This document shows, piece after piece, positions 20,537 through 31,133 of a DNA stretch of 64,000 bases (positions within the stretch are counted from its first letter, which is position 1; each line of letters begins with the position of its first letter). The position numbers and the translations under genes were made by a program. The notes below the pieces were generated by a model. It had not been told where the DNA came from, ran no database searches, and saw nothing but the letters and a program-made list of their open reading frames with translations. The stretch covers positions 1,736,001 through 1,800,000 of the forward strand of contig JABMLP010000010.1 in assembly GCA_013176395.1 (NCBI GenBank). Reading direction: 5' to 3'. Origin of the DNA: Venturia oleaginea (taxonomy: Eukaryota > Ascomycota > Dothideomycetes > Venturiales > Venturiaceae).

Positions 20537-23500
20537 GTGCATCGTCGCGCACGAGGGTCTGAAGTAGATGTACATGGCGAAGACATTACAAAGCTACCAG
20601 GCATAAGAGAAATCAAAGCAGCAAAGGATAGGATGGAAAGTACACCCTTCTTGATAGATACCTTGATCAACGGAACTTCTTTCACCGAATCCTTCTTTGA
20701 TAACGGCTGTCTCCCTTATGCTGCTTTCAGCGAGAAGAGTGTCCAAACACATCGTCTACCGCGCATCCCAATTGACACCAAACAATTGGCACTGGCTAAA
20801 GAGAGCCACGAGAACGGAGAAGACCTCCGTATTACGCACATGACCTACGCTACGATCGACATTGATGGTCGAGCAGAGCGAGTCTATGGGTATATAGTGA
20901 AAGGATTGAGCTTCCCTATTATCCTAGGCAAGGCATGGGCAGAGAGAAACTGGGTGCGATATATAGCAGCTAAGAGAAAGCTGCTTATTGGTCAAGGATC
21001 CCAGCGCATCACGGTAAGAGAAAAGGGGTGGCTAGAACAGAACACCAAAGCGCGAGACCGGCTCGCTCACGTGCGGGCGGCTTGTCTAGTGTCAGGATCT
21101 GTATTTGCAGCTATTGTTGGAAGGGCCCAGCGACGGTTGAGAAGAGATGGACCGGATGGTACACAAGTGCTGGCTATCTCGATGTCGGATATCAACAAGG
21201 CCCTAAGCAAGTTAGCAGAAAGAAAACAGAGAAAGACTGAGGAAGAAATCCGACAAGAGATACCAGAAGAAATAGCAGAGCATGCTGATGCCTTTCTCGA
21301 CGACGAAGACGGAGAGATCGCGCCCCATCAAGAGGGTCGCGATCACGTTATCGAATTGATACGAGATGAACAAGGTCGCGAGGCAGAAGTTCCTTGGGGC
21401 CCATTATACGGCATGTCGAGGGAAGAGCTATTAGTCCTACGAAAAACACTTTCGGACTATATGGACAAGGGCTGGATACGCGCCAGCAACTCACCAGCGG
21501 CAGCCCCAGTCTTATTTGTAAGGAAACCAGGTGGAGGCATTCGGATGTGTGTAGACTATCGGGCACTGAATCGAATCACTCGATCGGACCGCTACCCATT
21601 GCCACTAATCCGAGAAACCCTACGAAATCTAGCAACAGCGCGTTGGTACACCAAACTTGACGTCAGAGCGGCATTTCATCGGCTCCGCATCAAGCACGGC
21701 GATGAGTGGAAAACGGCTTTTCGCACTCGATTTGGACTATTCGAATGGCTAGTTACCCCCTTCGGACTAGCTGGCGCACCCGCGAGCTTTCAACGATACA
21801 TCAACGGAGTCCTACGGGAATCCCTAGATATCTGCTGTTCAGCCTACATGGACGATGTCTTGATATGGAGCGACGGCGACTATCTGGATCACATGGTTAA
21901 GGTTAACCAAATTCTTGCCAAGCTCAAGACTGCTGGACTTCGGCTAGACTTAAGCAAGTGCGAGTTTGCTGTTCAGGAGGTCAAATATCTGGGGTTCATT
22001 ATCACTGCAGGAGAAGGGATCAAAGTCGACCCAGAGAAAGTTGCCGCGATTAAAGAATGGGAGGCTCCAGTCAATGTCACAGGCGTACGCTCCTTCCTAG
22101 GCTTTGCAAATTTCTACCGAGACTTCATCGACAACTTCTCAGAGCTCTCCGACCCCTTAATCAAGTTAACACGGAAGGCCGTCGCTTTTGTCTGGAACAA
22201 AGAACATGAGAACGCCTTTCAAGTCTTGAAGGAGCTATTCATCTCCGCCCCAATACTGGCTCACTGGAATCCAGACCTGGATACGGTACTCGAGTGCGAC
22301 TGCTCTGGCTACGCGCTGGGAGGCACGTTGTCGCAGAAGGATATGAAAGGAAAACTACGACCAGTAGCATACTTCTCCCGCAAGCTCACTGCGGCTGAAT
22401 GTAACTACGAGATCCACGATAAAGAATTACTGGCAGTAATCAAGTCCATTGAACACTGGAGAGGAGAACTACGCAGTGTTGCAGCACCTTTCAAAGTCCT
22501 TACCGATCACAAGAATCTCCGCTACTTTATGACAGCGCAGCGTTTGTCAGAGAGACAAGCAAGATGGTCGCTAATTCTATCTGAGTACCAATTCCAGCTG
22601 GAATTTCGCGCCGGAAAACTAGCGCAAAGACCAGACGCACTATCAAGAAGACATCAAGATATGCCACATGACAAGAACGACGAGAGACTACAAGGGCGAG
22701 TGGCCCAGTTGATCAAGGACGAATGGCTTCCTCCTCTTTCCGAGAGGACGACCGAAACAATCGCAATACAAGCCCTTATCTGCCCAGTCAATACACCGAA
22801 TACATCCAATAGTACATGGGACGTTATACGGGAGCCCCAGCAAAATACTGGACTGGACGGTCGACACCAGCTGACTGCCGAAAACGGTCAACACCGGTCC
22901 ACTACTAGGTACGGTCAAAACCGGTCAGTTGCAAAAGGATGCGATCTTTTCGAGAAACCAGAGTTACAACTTCTCTGGGATCGCGCAATAGCAGAGGACC
23001 AATCCTACGAAGCTATTCATACGGCTATAGTTACTGGCGAACGTTCCTTTTCTCCAGAGCTCAAGTTGTCGGTACAGCTACCCGAATGCGAAGTAGACGA
23101 CCACGGCGCGGTCACGAGAAGAGGGATCCTATGGGTACCAGATTGGGAACCGCTGCGAACAACGCTGGTCCAACAAACTCACGATTCCCATGTTACTGGA
23201 CACCCAGGGAGAGATAGCACGCTTGCGATTCTATCCAGAAGTTTCTTTTGGCCCCAACAATACAAGACAGTCCGGCAGTTTGTACGTAATTGCGACGTAT
23301 GTGGGAGAACAGGAATATGGCGTGATAAGAAGCGAGGTCTTCTGAAACCACTTCCAATCCCGGCCCGCTTCCACAGCGAGCTATCAATCGATTTCATGAC
23401 TGATTTGCCCGCGGAGGAAAACGGCCCAAAATACCTCATGGTTATCACAGATCGCCTCCTCAAAAGTGTTACGTTGGAGGCTATGACTACAATGAGCGCC

Positions 23501-24613
23501 AAAGAGTGCGCGAAAAGGTTCTTACAATGCCACTATCGCTACCACGGATTTCCCATGGCATTGACGTCGGACAGAGGCAGCAATTGGACAGGTCGTTTTT
23601 GGAGGAAGCTTTGCGAACTTACAAAGATTGAGCAGAGACTCTCTACAGCCTTTCATCCACAGACCGATGGCGCGACCGAGCGTATGAACCAGGAAGTTCT
23701 ACGCTATCTCCGCGCCTTCATCGCATACTCCCAACTAGACTGGCCAACGCTACTACCTACGGCTATGTTAGCACTGAACAATCGTGACTCTTCAGTCACA
23801 GGGATGAGTCCATTCTATCTAACCCACGGCTACCATGCGGAACCAATCCAGAAAGTACAACGAATCTCACCCAGTAACTCACCAACAGCCGATGCCGAGA
23901 CCTTTGTGCAACGAATAGAAGAGGCACAAGAATATGCACAGGCAGCGATGGCCTGGTCCCAGCAGAAGATGGAGAACGACGCCAACAGGTCACGTCAAGC
24001 TGCCGAAACGTTAAAAAAGGGCGACAAAGTCTGGTTGAACCTTAGGAATATCAATACTCCGCAGCTATCAAAGAAACTGTCGTGGACGCAAGCCAAATAC
24101 ACTGTCGAGAACCAGATCTCCCCGATGGTATACGAGCTGGCTGACCTGCCAAGTGGTATCCATAACCGTTTCCACGTTGACCTACTCCGCCGAGCCGCAA
24201 CCGACACACTGCCCTCACAAGAATCCGATGATACCCAGCCGCCACCATTAGTGCCTCAAACCGAAGAAACAGAGGCTGAGTTTGAAGTAGAACGTATACT
24301 TCGCGCAGAGAAGAAACGGGTTGGGCGAGGCTGGGTTCGTCAGTTATTAATCAAATGGAAAGGCTATGCAGATCCCGATTGGCAGCCACGTTCATTATTC
24401 ACAGAAGTCGAGGACTTAGACCGCTTCGAGGCAGAGTATGGCAAGGGCGACGGTGTCGGCGAAGATATAGGAGCTCAAACAGGGGCCCGAAGAAACCGAG
24501 TAGCGGTGGCCAGCGCCTTCGAATCTGCTACAAGCTGGCAGAAGCGATGTATGGCGTTTGTCTGTTTGATTATCCCACCTACCACACCCTCTTTAGTCCT
24601 GCACACCCGGTAA
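20537..24613 (+). CDS. pol: Pol polyprotein of the gypsy element, 1358 aa
   Basis: Domain order is protease, reverse transcriptase, RNase H, integrase, chromodomain, as in Ty3/gypsy chromoviruses. Positions count from 20537. The protease active-site region reads FFDNGC near residue 55, unusual where D-S/T-G is expected. RT has YMDD at 437-440. RNase H has ECDCSG (Asp 588), DKELLAV and LTDHKN. The integrase has an H-H-C-C zinc site (THDSHVTGH..CDVCGRT) and a DD35E triad at Asp 952, Asp 1012 and Glu 1048. A chromodomain (EFEVERIL..IKWKGYADPDW) starts at about residue 1248 and would guide integration to modified chromatin. No ATG is needed at the start if translation arises by frameshift; the frame is open upstream of 20537. 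A short repeated GGTCAACACCGGTC block (about 22857-22927) sits between RNase H and integrase. Confidence 0.93.
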   Translation: MHRRARGSEVDVHGEDITKLPGIREIKAAKDRMESTPFLIDTLINGTSFTESFFDNGCLPYAAFSEKSVQTHRLPRIPIDTKQLALAKESHENGEDLRITHMTYATIDIDGRAERVYGYIVKGLSFPIILGKAWAERNWVRYIAAKRKLLIGQGSQRITVREKGWLEQNTKARDRLAHVRAACLVSGSVFAAIVGRAQRRLRRDGPDGTQVLAISMSDINKALSKLAERKQRKTEEEIRQEIPEEIAEHADAFLDDEDGEIAPHQEGRDHVIELIRDEQGREAEVPWGPLYGMSREELLVLRKTLSDYMDKGWIRASNSPAAAPVLFVRKPGGGIRMCVDYRALNRITRSDRYPLPLIRETLRNLATARWYTKLDVRAAFHRLRIKHGDEWKTAFRTRFGLFEWLVTPFGLAGAPASFQRYINGVLRESLDICCSAYMDDVLIWSDGDYLDHMVKVNQILAKLKTAGLRLDLSKCEFAVQEVKYLGFIITAGEGIKVDPEKVAAIKEWEAPVNVTGVRSFLGFANFYRDFIDNFSELSDPLIKLTRKAVAFVWNKEHENAFQVLKELFISAPILAHWNPDLDTVLECDCSGYALGGTLSQKDMKGKLRPVAYFSRKLTAAECNYEIHDKELLAVIKSIEHWRGELRSVAAPFKVLTDHKNLRYFMTAQRLSERQARWSLILSEYQFQLEFRAGKLAQRPDALSRRHQDMPHDKNDERLQGRVAQLIKDEWLPPLSERTTETIAIQALICPVNTPNTSNSTWDVIREPQQNTGLDGRHQLTAENGQHRSTTRYGQNRSVAKGCDLFEKPELQLLWDRAIAEDQSYEAIHTAIVTGERSFSPELKLSVQLPECEVDDHGAVTRRGILWVPDWEPLRTTLVQQTHDSHVTGHPGRDSTLAILSRSFFWPQQYKTVRQFVRNCDVCGRTGIWRDKKRGLLKPLPIPARFHSELSIDFMTDLPAEENGPKYLMVITDRLLKSVTLEAMTTMSAKECAKRFLQCHYRYHGFPMALTSDRGSNWTGRFWRKLCELTKIEQRLSTAFHPQTDGATERMNQEVLRYLRAFIAYSQLDWPTLLPTAMLALNNRDSSVTGMSPFYLTHGYHAEPIQKVQRISPSNSPTADAETFVQRIEEAQEYAQAAMAWSQQKMENDANRSRQAAETLKKGDKVWLNLRNINTPQLSKKLSWTQAKYTVENQISPMVYELADLPSGIHNRFHVDLLRRAATDTLPSQESDDTQPPPLVPQTEETEAEFEVERILRAEKKRVGRGWVRQLLIKWKGYADPDWQPRSLFTEVEDLDRFEAEYGKGDGVGEDIGAQTGARRNRVAVASAFESATSWQKRCMAFVCLIIPPTTPSLVLHTR

Positions 24614-24625
24614 GGAGGGGGGTAA

Positions 24626-25251
24626 TGTTGTGGGCATGGCCCATGGTTGGTATAGGCTAAGAGCCTAAGCCTGATTGAGCCTAGTATAGAGAAAGAACCT
24701 CATTGAGGTTCTCTGTTTGTAGATACCTTCACTCTTTAACTGAATCTAAACAATCTTTGGCTACGAGTATGCTGCGTCTTTCCAGCTACCGTCCCGTAAT
24801 AATAAACTTCCTTTCGATAGGCGTAGTATTCACATCGTTCGCAGCCTTGATGTTATGGGCATGGCCCATGGTTGGTATAGGCTAAGAGCCTAAGCCTGAT
24901 TGAGCCTAGTATAGAGAAAGAACCTCATTGAGGTTCTCTGTTTGTAGATACCTTCACTCTTTAACTGAATCTAAACAATCTTTGGCTACGAGTATGCTGC
25001 GTCTTTCCAGCTACCGTCCCGTAATAATAAACTTCCTTTCGATAGGCGTAGTATTCACATCGTTCGCAGCCTTGATGTTATGGGCATGGCCCATGGTTGG
25101 TATAGGCTAAGAGCCTAAGCCTGATTGAGCCTAGTATAGAGAAAGAACCTCATTGAGGTTCTCTGTTTGTAGATACCTTCACTCCTTAACTGAATCTAAA
25201 CAATCTTTGGCTACGAGTATGCTGCGTCTTTCCAGCTACCGTCCCGTAATA
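24626..25251 (+). repeat. Tandem array of three LTRs separated by a 49-bp spacer
   Basis: LTRs at 24626-24801, 24851-25026 and 25076-25251 are separated by two identical 49-bp spacers (ATAAACTTCC ... GCAGCCTTGA). The spacer is not the element's own 5' leader. The third LTR is flanked by CTTGA on both sides. Confidence 0.92.
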
Positions 25252-25825
25252 CTTGATGAAACCTCTAATTCGCTTCTCGATTGTTAGTATTACGGAGTCA
25301 CGTTGACCTCTGTGTTTACTCTGCACGTTTGTATCAATCTTACTACGTCTAAGCTCTTTAGACCCTCGTCCGCGGGTGTGAAAGCAACCCAGGGCCATAG
25401 CGCCTATATTTATTATAGATTCCAAATTGCATATACTTTGTATAAGCTAGTTACGCTGACAATGGCCGATGGCGACAAGTCTAATTTATAGTAGGAGGGT
25501 AGCTCAATAATTTTAATAACTGCTCTACCCGAAGAGTAGGACGCCATCAAGGCTTAGACTTAGTACGACGAAGTGTTTGGCCCCTAGGAAATACTAGCCT
25601 CTCATGCTTCAACAAATCAAGTAGATCTCATAATCTGGAAACAAGTAGCAATCCAGTTTTCTCTTATTAAGAGTCATGTAATTGCTAGACTGGCCTCTAC
25701 TCTACTGAGCCCCGGAACTCGTCTGGTTGAGAGATACTAGAACAGGGTCTAGTAAAACTAGTCATATTGGACAAATTACTATAAAAATCCCCATCCCCAC
25801 TCAGCGTGCACCAGCCACATTCAGG
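25252..25825. other. No gene recognised
   Basis: Short ORFs only, rich in TA and CTAG words. The last 100 bases are the likely 5' region of the F-box gene. Confidence 0.4.
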
Positions 25826-27277
25826 ATGTCTCTTTCTCAGTTCGATGAGTATCAGCTGCATCTTATTGCAACACTACTTGAGCCTGCCGACCTTCTATCT
25901 TTTAGATTATCCTGTAAACACGTCTATACGTCCACCACCTTCACCTATCGACAAAACGTTCGGACTATCGCCACAACTCCCTCCCCAGACGGGATTGATG
26001 GTGCCATAAAGTTCCTTACTTTTCCTCGCAATTGCGCAGACGCTGTTCACAGACTGGTCATTACCGCTCCTCGGGCTGGTATAATTGACCGTCGACATTA
26101 TTCGCAGGAGCCATACACTTTTGAGGAGGAAAAAGAGATGGATATAAATTTGCTTGATGAAGCTAGCGAGATGTTTAGGGACATCGACGACCTGGTCGAA
26201 TGGCAAAAGGAGGGTCCTACGCGCCAGAAAACCTGGAGGAATCTTTCTTCGCCTATCCGTAGGCAGGAAGCATTCATCACAAGCGGACTCCTGACGCTAC
26301 GCTTGAAGGACCTTCTTGGTATCCTTCCAAACTGCTGCGAAATTCTCATTACCCATTATGATGAAAATACCTCGATCAAGGGCCTTCGGATGACGCCTTT
26401 CGGAATGAACGCTTTGCCCCCTATGTCTGATCTTCTCGCCAGATATTCTGGAAGCCGCTTAGATCAAATCACTTTCGCTGCTACCACCGCAGCGGGTCTT
26501 TTCAGTAACATAAAAGCCCTCGACATCTCTTCGTCGCCGAGTATGGATGATTACAAAAAAGTGAGAGGCGTCAATCTGACGAACCTCGCTGACGCTTCGG
26601 GTCTCCTTTCGCCGGCAACTACACTGCTCGACCAACTGATATCACTGCAAGTGGAACTTGGCGCCACTTCGAACTGCATGGTATGCTGGAATCGACACCA
26701 CACATCCCAACTCGGTATGCACGCATGCAGAAATTTATACGTTTTGCGCATCCTTCTTCAACGAGCTCCAAATCTGACTATTCTTCGAGTAAGCTTTGAC
26801 TACGATGCGCTATGGATTGAAGAGCATCCACTTCCAGCACCAATTCCTGCCATGACTGTGCTTCGCCACCTTGCATTGTTCCAGATATTGCTTACTCCCA
26901 AGCATCTTATGTCTGTTGTCGCAGGCGCGACGCGACTCGAAAACTTGATCTTGTGCGAAGTCACACTCGGAGTTTCAAAGACCGGATTCGCCTCTTGGGC
27001 TCCTATATCTCAGCTTATTCGAACCTCCGACATGCGCTCTGGAAAGCTTCACGAGTTGGGAATTGCTAAAAATTGCTTTGGGATCTTAGAGATTACCACA
27101 ATGCTGCACACTTCTGTAGATCTTTCAACAGCAAAAGCCTGTTCTCTACAGGATTGGTGTGGGAAAGATATGGGGGAAGGGCCAGAGCTGATCACAAGGG
27201 AGTGGCATCTCATATCGAATCGGACTAGGCAATGCAATTGCTTCAGTACCCCAGTCCCCTCATCAATGCGAAGGTGA
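25826..27277 (+). CDS. F-box protein, 483 aa, intronless
   Basis: The ATG at 25826 starts MSLSQFDEYQLHLIATLLEP, followed by ADLLSFRLSCKHVYT. This is an F-box (LP..LL..I...L...DLLSLRL.CK..) in its usual N-terminal place. F-box proteins link substrates to SCF ubiquitin ligases; that is established for the family, and the substrate here is unknown. The remainder is Leu-rich, with repeated LRILLQRAPNLTILRVSF and LRHLALFQI units suggesting LRR-like packing at about residues 330-400. A Cys-x2-Cys (CMVCWNRH) lies at about residue 292. The frame is open further upstream, but without an ATG. Confidence 0.72.
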   Translation: MSLSQFDEYQLHLIATLLEPADLLSFRLSCKHVYTSTTFTYRQNVRTIATTPSPDGIDGAIKFLTFPRNCADAVHRLVITAPRAGIIDRRHYSQEPYTFEEEKEMDINLLDEASEMFRDIDDLVEWQKEGPTRQKTWRNLSSPIRRQEAFITSGLLTLRLKDLLGILPNCCEILITHYDENTSIKGLRMTPFGMNALPPMSDLLARYSGSRLDQITFAATTAAGLFSNIKALDISSSPSMDDYKKVRGVNLTNLADASGLLSPATTLLDQLISLQVELGATSNCMVCWNRHHTSQLGMHACRNLYVLRILLQRAPNLTILRVSFDYDALWIEEHPLPAPIPAMTVLRHLALFQILLTPKHLMSVVAGATRLENLILCEVTLGVSKTGFASWAPISQLIRTSDMRSGKLHELGIAKNCFGILEITTMLHTSVDLSTAKACSLQDWCGKDMGEGPELITREWHLISNRTRQCNCFSTPVPSSMRR

Positions 27278-28053
27278 TTGAGAATGGCGTTGATACTTTG
27301 TAGTAGAAGTACTACAGTCTCTTATCAAAAATGAAAGACATCACTATTTCACTAAGTCTTGTCCTTGCTGCCCAAGCCATCTATATGTCTGCTACAATAC
27401 CTCACAGCGATTAGAATACTATAAGTCGAAATAAGAGTAGCAGGACATATACTCATACACGATCTAAAAGGTACTACTGAAGTTCGCGAAGGAAATAGGG
27501 AATATCTCTACCTAAAAAGGGAAGTTAAAGACAGATAAGCTCTATAGAAGATAAGGAGTCCTGAGCCAGTATATAAAGAGAGGAATAAGGGAATAGACTA
27601 GTAATACCAATCTAACTCGTATAGCGTAGGTGGAAGAAGGCGGGCTCTCCATACTATTGAACGAGGATAAAAGTTCTTAGTCTTAGTAGATGGGCATCGA
27701 ATCTCTGTGAACTCGTCGTCAGGCTAGAAGCGTCTATAACTAACAGTTAGATAGTAAGAGCTGGTAAAGACGGTAATAGATTGACGCTGACCTCGTTCTT
27801 GATCTTGATGTCGATATAGAGAGGGATCGGAAAATTAGGTTAGTAGATTTCATTTTCTAGCGAGGGATAGACAAAGGGGAAATACTAATTCCGTGCAAAA
27901 ACGAAAGACCCGAGAAAACTCGTTGTGGCAGACTCTAGTCGAACAAGATATTAGTAAGAACAATATCTCAATCAATCAATAGTACCAATACTTGACGAGT
28001 GAACGAGCTTTTCTTATAGAAGGCTGAGAAATCTACGACGTATACTAGCTGAA
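27278..28053. other. No gene recognised; AT-rich
   Basis: There are no long ORFs. The sequence is rich in TAG/CTA and AGTA words, which would fit old, mutated repeat DNA, but no element can be identified. Confidence 0.4.
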
Positions 28054-28740
28054 TCAATCAACAATTGTTATCTGGGCACTCTGCCTCCTTCCCATTGACA
28101 TGACTCCGAGAACCGAGTCGGGTGAAGTGGATCTTCGGCCTCCAGTTGAGTCTAGCTGTTGAAGGCTAACTTTGACCTGAAATTTGATCTGATCATCTCC
28201 CGACTTCTCCTCCATATTGTGGTTTAAAGACAAGAGCCAATTGCTGACGACTGCCTCCAGATTTTCCAGCTGTTTCTTCTGGGCTTCAAGTTTCCAGTGC
28301 AAAGACTTCGACTGCATGACAAAATTACGGCTTACCCCATTCAACCATTGCTGCACAGATGTCGTATGTTCCTGAATCATGCGCATCACCTTCGACTCCA
28401 TCTCTTGCAATTCCCTGTTGGTTCTCTGTTGCGCCTCGAGATAGACAGAGTCTTGGCTTTCGGACTCCGAGGGTGAGCTGGACGACAGTGCTATTTCTTC
28501 GTTAACGGCCCAGGTATATTTTGGAGAAGTTGGTCGCGTTGGCGTGTTCCCAGTAGATGGTCTGCTAATATCCTCGGATATTGCATTATTGTTCTGTTCG
28601 CCATGTCCATCTTGGTTGAGGCTTGCAAGATTTCCAGTACAAGGGGAGAGGTTTTCGCTGAGCTCAGAACTGCGCTCGGTTTCTAGAGTCGTGGAGTAGT
28701 CAAGGCTTGCGACACTAATCCTATCAATGTCGACGTCCAT
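28054..28740 (-). CDS. Hypothetical coiled-coil protein, 228 aa
   Basis: The N-terminal half is acidic and Ser/Thr-rich (ELSENLSPCTGN, SSSSPSESESQDS). A predicted helix at about residues 100-185 (RTNRELQEMESKVMRMIQEH ... LEAQKKQLENLEAVVSNWL) has heptad-like spacing and is likely a coiled coil. The C-terminus returns to low complexity. I do not recognise a family. The start lies 37 bp from a solo LTR, so the promoter may include that LTR. Confidence 0.5.
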   Translation of the reverse strand: MDVDIDRISVASLDYSTTLETERSSELSENLSPCTGNLASLNQDGHGEQNNNAISEDISRPSTGNTPTRPTSPKYTWAVNEEIALSSSSPSESESQDSVYLEAQQRTNRELQEMESKVMRMIQEHTTSVQQWLNGVSRNFVMQSKSLHWKLEAQKKQLENLEAVVSNWLLSLNHNMEEKSGDDQIKFQVKVSLQQLDSTGGRRSTSPDSVLGVMSMGRRQSAQITIVD

Positions 28741-28776
28741 AGGAAGTTGAGGTTTGAGTTTGGGGGCGGAGGGTGG

Positions 28777-28984
28777 TGTTAGATGATACAGCCGCTGTTG
28801 GATGATACCACAATTTCAGTTAGCCGCGAAGTGGATATCGGTGGCATACAGCCGTCGGAATCATGTACCCGTCTTTTGATTTCAAAGCAATCACATCTGT
28901 ATAACTATCGCTCGATCACCGGTTCATTATGAACCTCATGCAATCCTTAATCCTCCTCATCTTTTCGCTGTGTATCATTCAAGA
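28777..28984 (+). mobile_element. Copia solo LTR, 208 bp, TSD GGTGG
   Basis: It is nearly identical to both LTRs of the element at 34979-36855, with few substitutions (for example TCGATC for TCGGTC). It runs TGTTAGATGATAC ... CATTCAAGA and is flanked by GGTGG at 28772-28776 and 28985-28989. No internal sequence is present, so it arose by LTR-LTR recombination. Confidence 0.93.
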
Positions 28985-28989
28985 GGTGG

Positions 28990-29562
28990 CTTGCGATTCA
29001 AGTTATGGCTTTTGGCGGCGTGTACCTTGCGTCCGCGATCGGTTGCAAAGTATTTGCCACAGTGGCTGCACTTAGACTTGGCAGATTTGGGCATGATGAG
29101 AGAGTGAAGAAGTGCTGGATATAACCTGCATCTCCCTGGGCTTGCAATGCATTTATATGTTCACCATGACATTTACCCTTACTTCTTTCGTCTCCCCTTA
29201 CGACTTGGAGCATTAGACATCGGGATTAGAAGCGCCTGTCGAACTCCCTGCTCGTTTGCTAGCGCTGTTCAGAAAAGTGTTGGGATTTCATCCTTAGCTC
29301 TAGATCTACTCGCGGTTACACTCTTGCTCTCCGTATAGTCAACACCATTCGTAAATGCTTTGAATACAATAAGCAACAGGCTCCTGACGAACTTGCCAGA
29401 ATTCAATGATCCAACTTATCCACCTCGAATACCCTCTTCAATGATCCAACTTATCCACCTCGAATACCCTCTAGCTCATGCATGGGCGACACGATTGCTC
29501 TGCTATACAAGCGCCAGCTTACCCTCCGTAGACAAATTAAATTATGGCAAACACAGATTGCT
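28990..29562. other. No gene recognised; short direct repeat
   Basis: A 31-33 bp stretch containing AATGATCCAACTTATCCACC and ACCTCGAATACCCTCT occurs twice in tandem at about 29403-29470. Nothing else is supported. Confidence 0.5.
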
Positions 29563-30696
29563 TTATTCTTGATAGACGAGTCGGCATATCGCATCGCAAT
29601 ACTTGGATTGGTCGTGCTTCTCAGACCAAAATGGTGCGTTATGGAACAGTTTTAGAAGAAACACCTCGAACCTCTTCCGAGCGGCTTTATTCGCGGTGAA
29701 CTCGACTTGACGGTACCCTGTATAGCGGTCGCTGTACAATAGGTACCTTTGGTGATCCACTCTCTCAATCTCGAGACGAAGATTCGATCGACTCCGCCCG
29801 TACCCAAAAAAACGTGCAGCATTTCTACAAAGCGACTTAACGGGCAAAGGAAGCTCGATCGGTGTAAACATTGGTGGGTGACTATATCCTCTGCGAGGAA
29901 TAATGCCGATCCGACACTTCTGTAGCTTTCAAGATGGCAGCCCGTAGAATTGAGGAATGATTGCAGCAATTTTCAAATCCCAGTCCAAACAACGAAAGAG
30001 ATTGGTCGTGATATCTGGAACAAGACGATAAGATGCTCGCGACGAGCGCAAATCCCACACCGGTTGCCACAATGCATTTAGATATGCTGATCTGGAATTC
30101 CAAATCACCAGCTCTTTCAAGTTTGGCAACGAGAGTAGCTGGAGTCGCAGAGACGGATAGAGCCTTTCGTCTATATCATGCATTTCAATAGTATCGATTT
30201 TGTCTGCGACCCCGCAGGATTGTAACATCGAAAGCAGGATTTTTAAAGCCCGAGCTGGGTCATGTATGGCATGAGGTATGGCTCGATTGTCTTTCTGCTC
30301 TTTTTGAAGCTGACGGAGCCAGGACCAAGAGAAAGCTCGGATATCTTGTTCGGCAACGACAACAATTCTTTTCAAGCTTTTCAATTTGGTGTAACGGTGC
30401 CGTAGTCGATGGACTCTTCCTGCGATCTCATGAGGGCTATGTGCTGATGATAACTGTGGGGATAGGTTGAGGGTGTCGATCTTGTTAGCAATTCGGTCGT
30501 GATCTGCCCACTCGATCTGGCGGACATCGGTCAAGTTCACAGACTTGGAGGATCGGGATATCTTGTCGAAGAAGAGATCTGTGGATAAGTGTTTGAATCG
30601 TCGACTTATTAGGCGGACTGAACTAAAGTCGTCTAGATATTGAAAGATTTCAAGAAGGACTTCGTTTGGAAAGCTAGGCAAATCCAGGCCCGACAT
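29563..30696 (-). pseudogene. F-box protein gene with one in-frame stop
   Basis: The start MSGLDLPSFPNEVLLEIFQY with DDFSSVRLISRRFKHL is a clear F-box at residues 7-45. The frame reaches TGA at 29931-29929 (after FYGLPS) and then continues without a shift for 122 codons, through KLQKCRIGIIPRRGYSH and LFHNAPFWSEKHD, to the next stop. The second part looks coding. Without the stop the protein would be 377 residues. TGA is one transition from CGA. No acceptable splice sites flank the stop, so this is a recently inactivated gene, a shorter 255-residue product, or a sequence error. Confidence 0.7.
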
Positions 30697-31133
30697 GTAA
30701 AGGGATGACGGATTGTTAGGAAATTGTTAAAATTAGATCAATAGAGGAAGTTCGTCGAAGATATAAATACCTCCGAACTAGAGACAGGCGTTCTAGTAGT
30801 GCAAACGGAATCTTCGGGCTATCATAAGACGGACAACACCATCGACTGCTCCACGAAGTATAGGAAGCACTTGTAGCCCTCGGTGCAAGCGAATCGGGGC
30901 TAGAAAAGATTATCAGCTTTCTCAACCACACTCGTAACTACGCGGACAGAGTAAAACGCCTTGCTGTTAGGGTCCCTCGTACGGCCATCGAAGACCAGCA
31001 GCACTATGAACCGGATATTTTAGGCGTGCTGAGTGTGGTAATATAAATCCGGAGTGATACCAATCTTCATCGCTCAAACGCAGGTGATCAGCTCAAAACT
31101 AAGACATAATATTGCATGGGGTGGATGTTGTTG
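30697..31133. other. No gene recognised
   Basis: This holds the 5' flank of the F-box gene and the left flank of repeat copy 2. There is a (TTG)n/(TTGA)n transition at 31125-31150. Confidence 0.4.

Larger units (their letters stand above)
19224..25251 (+). mobile_element. Ty3/gypsy chromodomain retrotransposon, complete, with extra 3' LTRs
   Basis: A 176-bp 5' LTR (19224-19399) is followed by gag and pol ORFs without stops, a purine tract AAGGAGGGGGG (24612-24622) and a first 3' LTR (24626-24801). Two more LTR copies follow (24851-25026 and 25076-25251). LTRs start TGTTATGGGC or TGTTGTGGGC and end CCCGTAATA. The 5' LTR flank (GCCAT) does not match the outer right flank (CTTGA). CTTGA does occur on both sides of the last LTR. 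Intact ORFs and near-identical LTRs indicate recent insertion. Confidence 0.93.
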
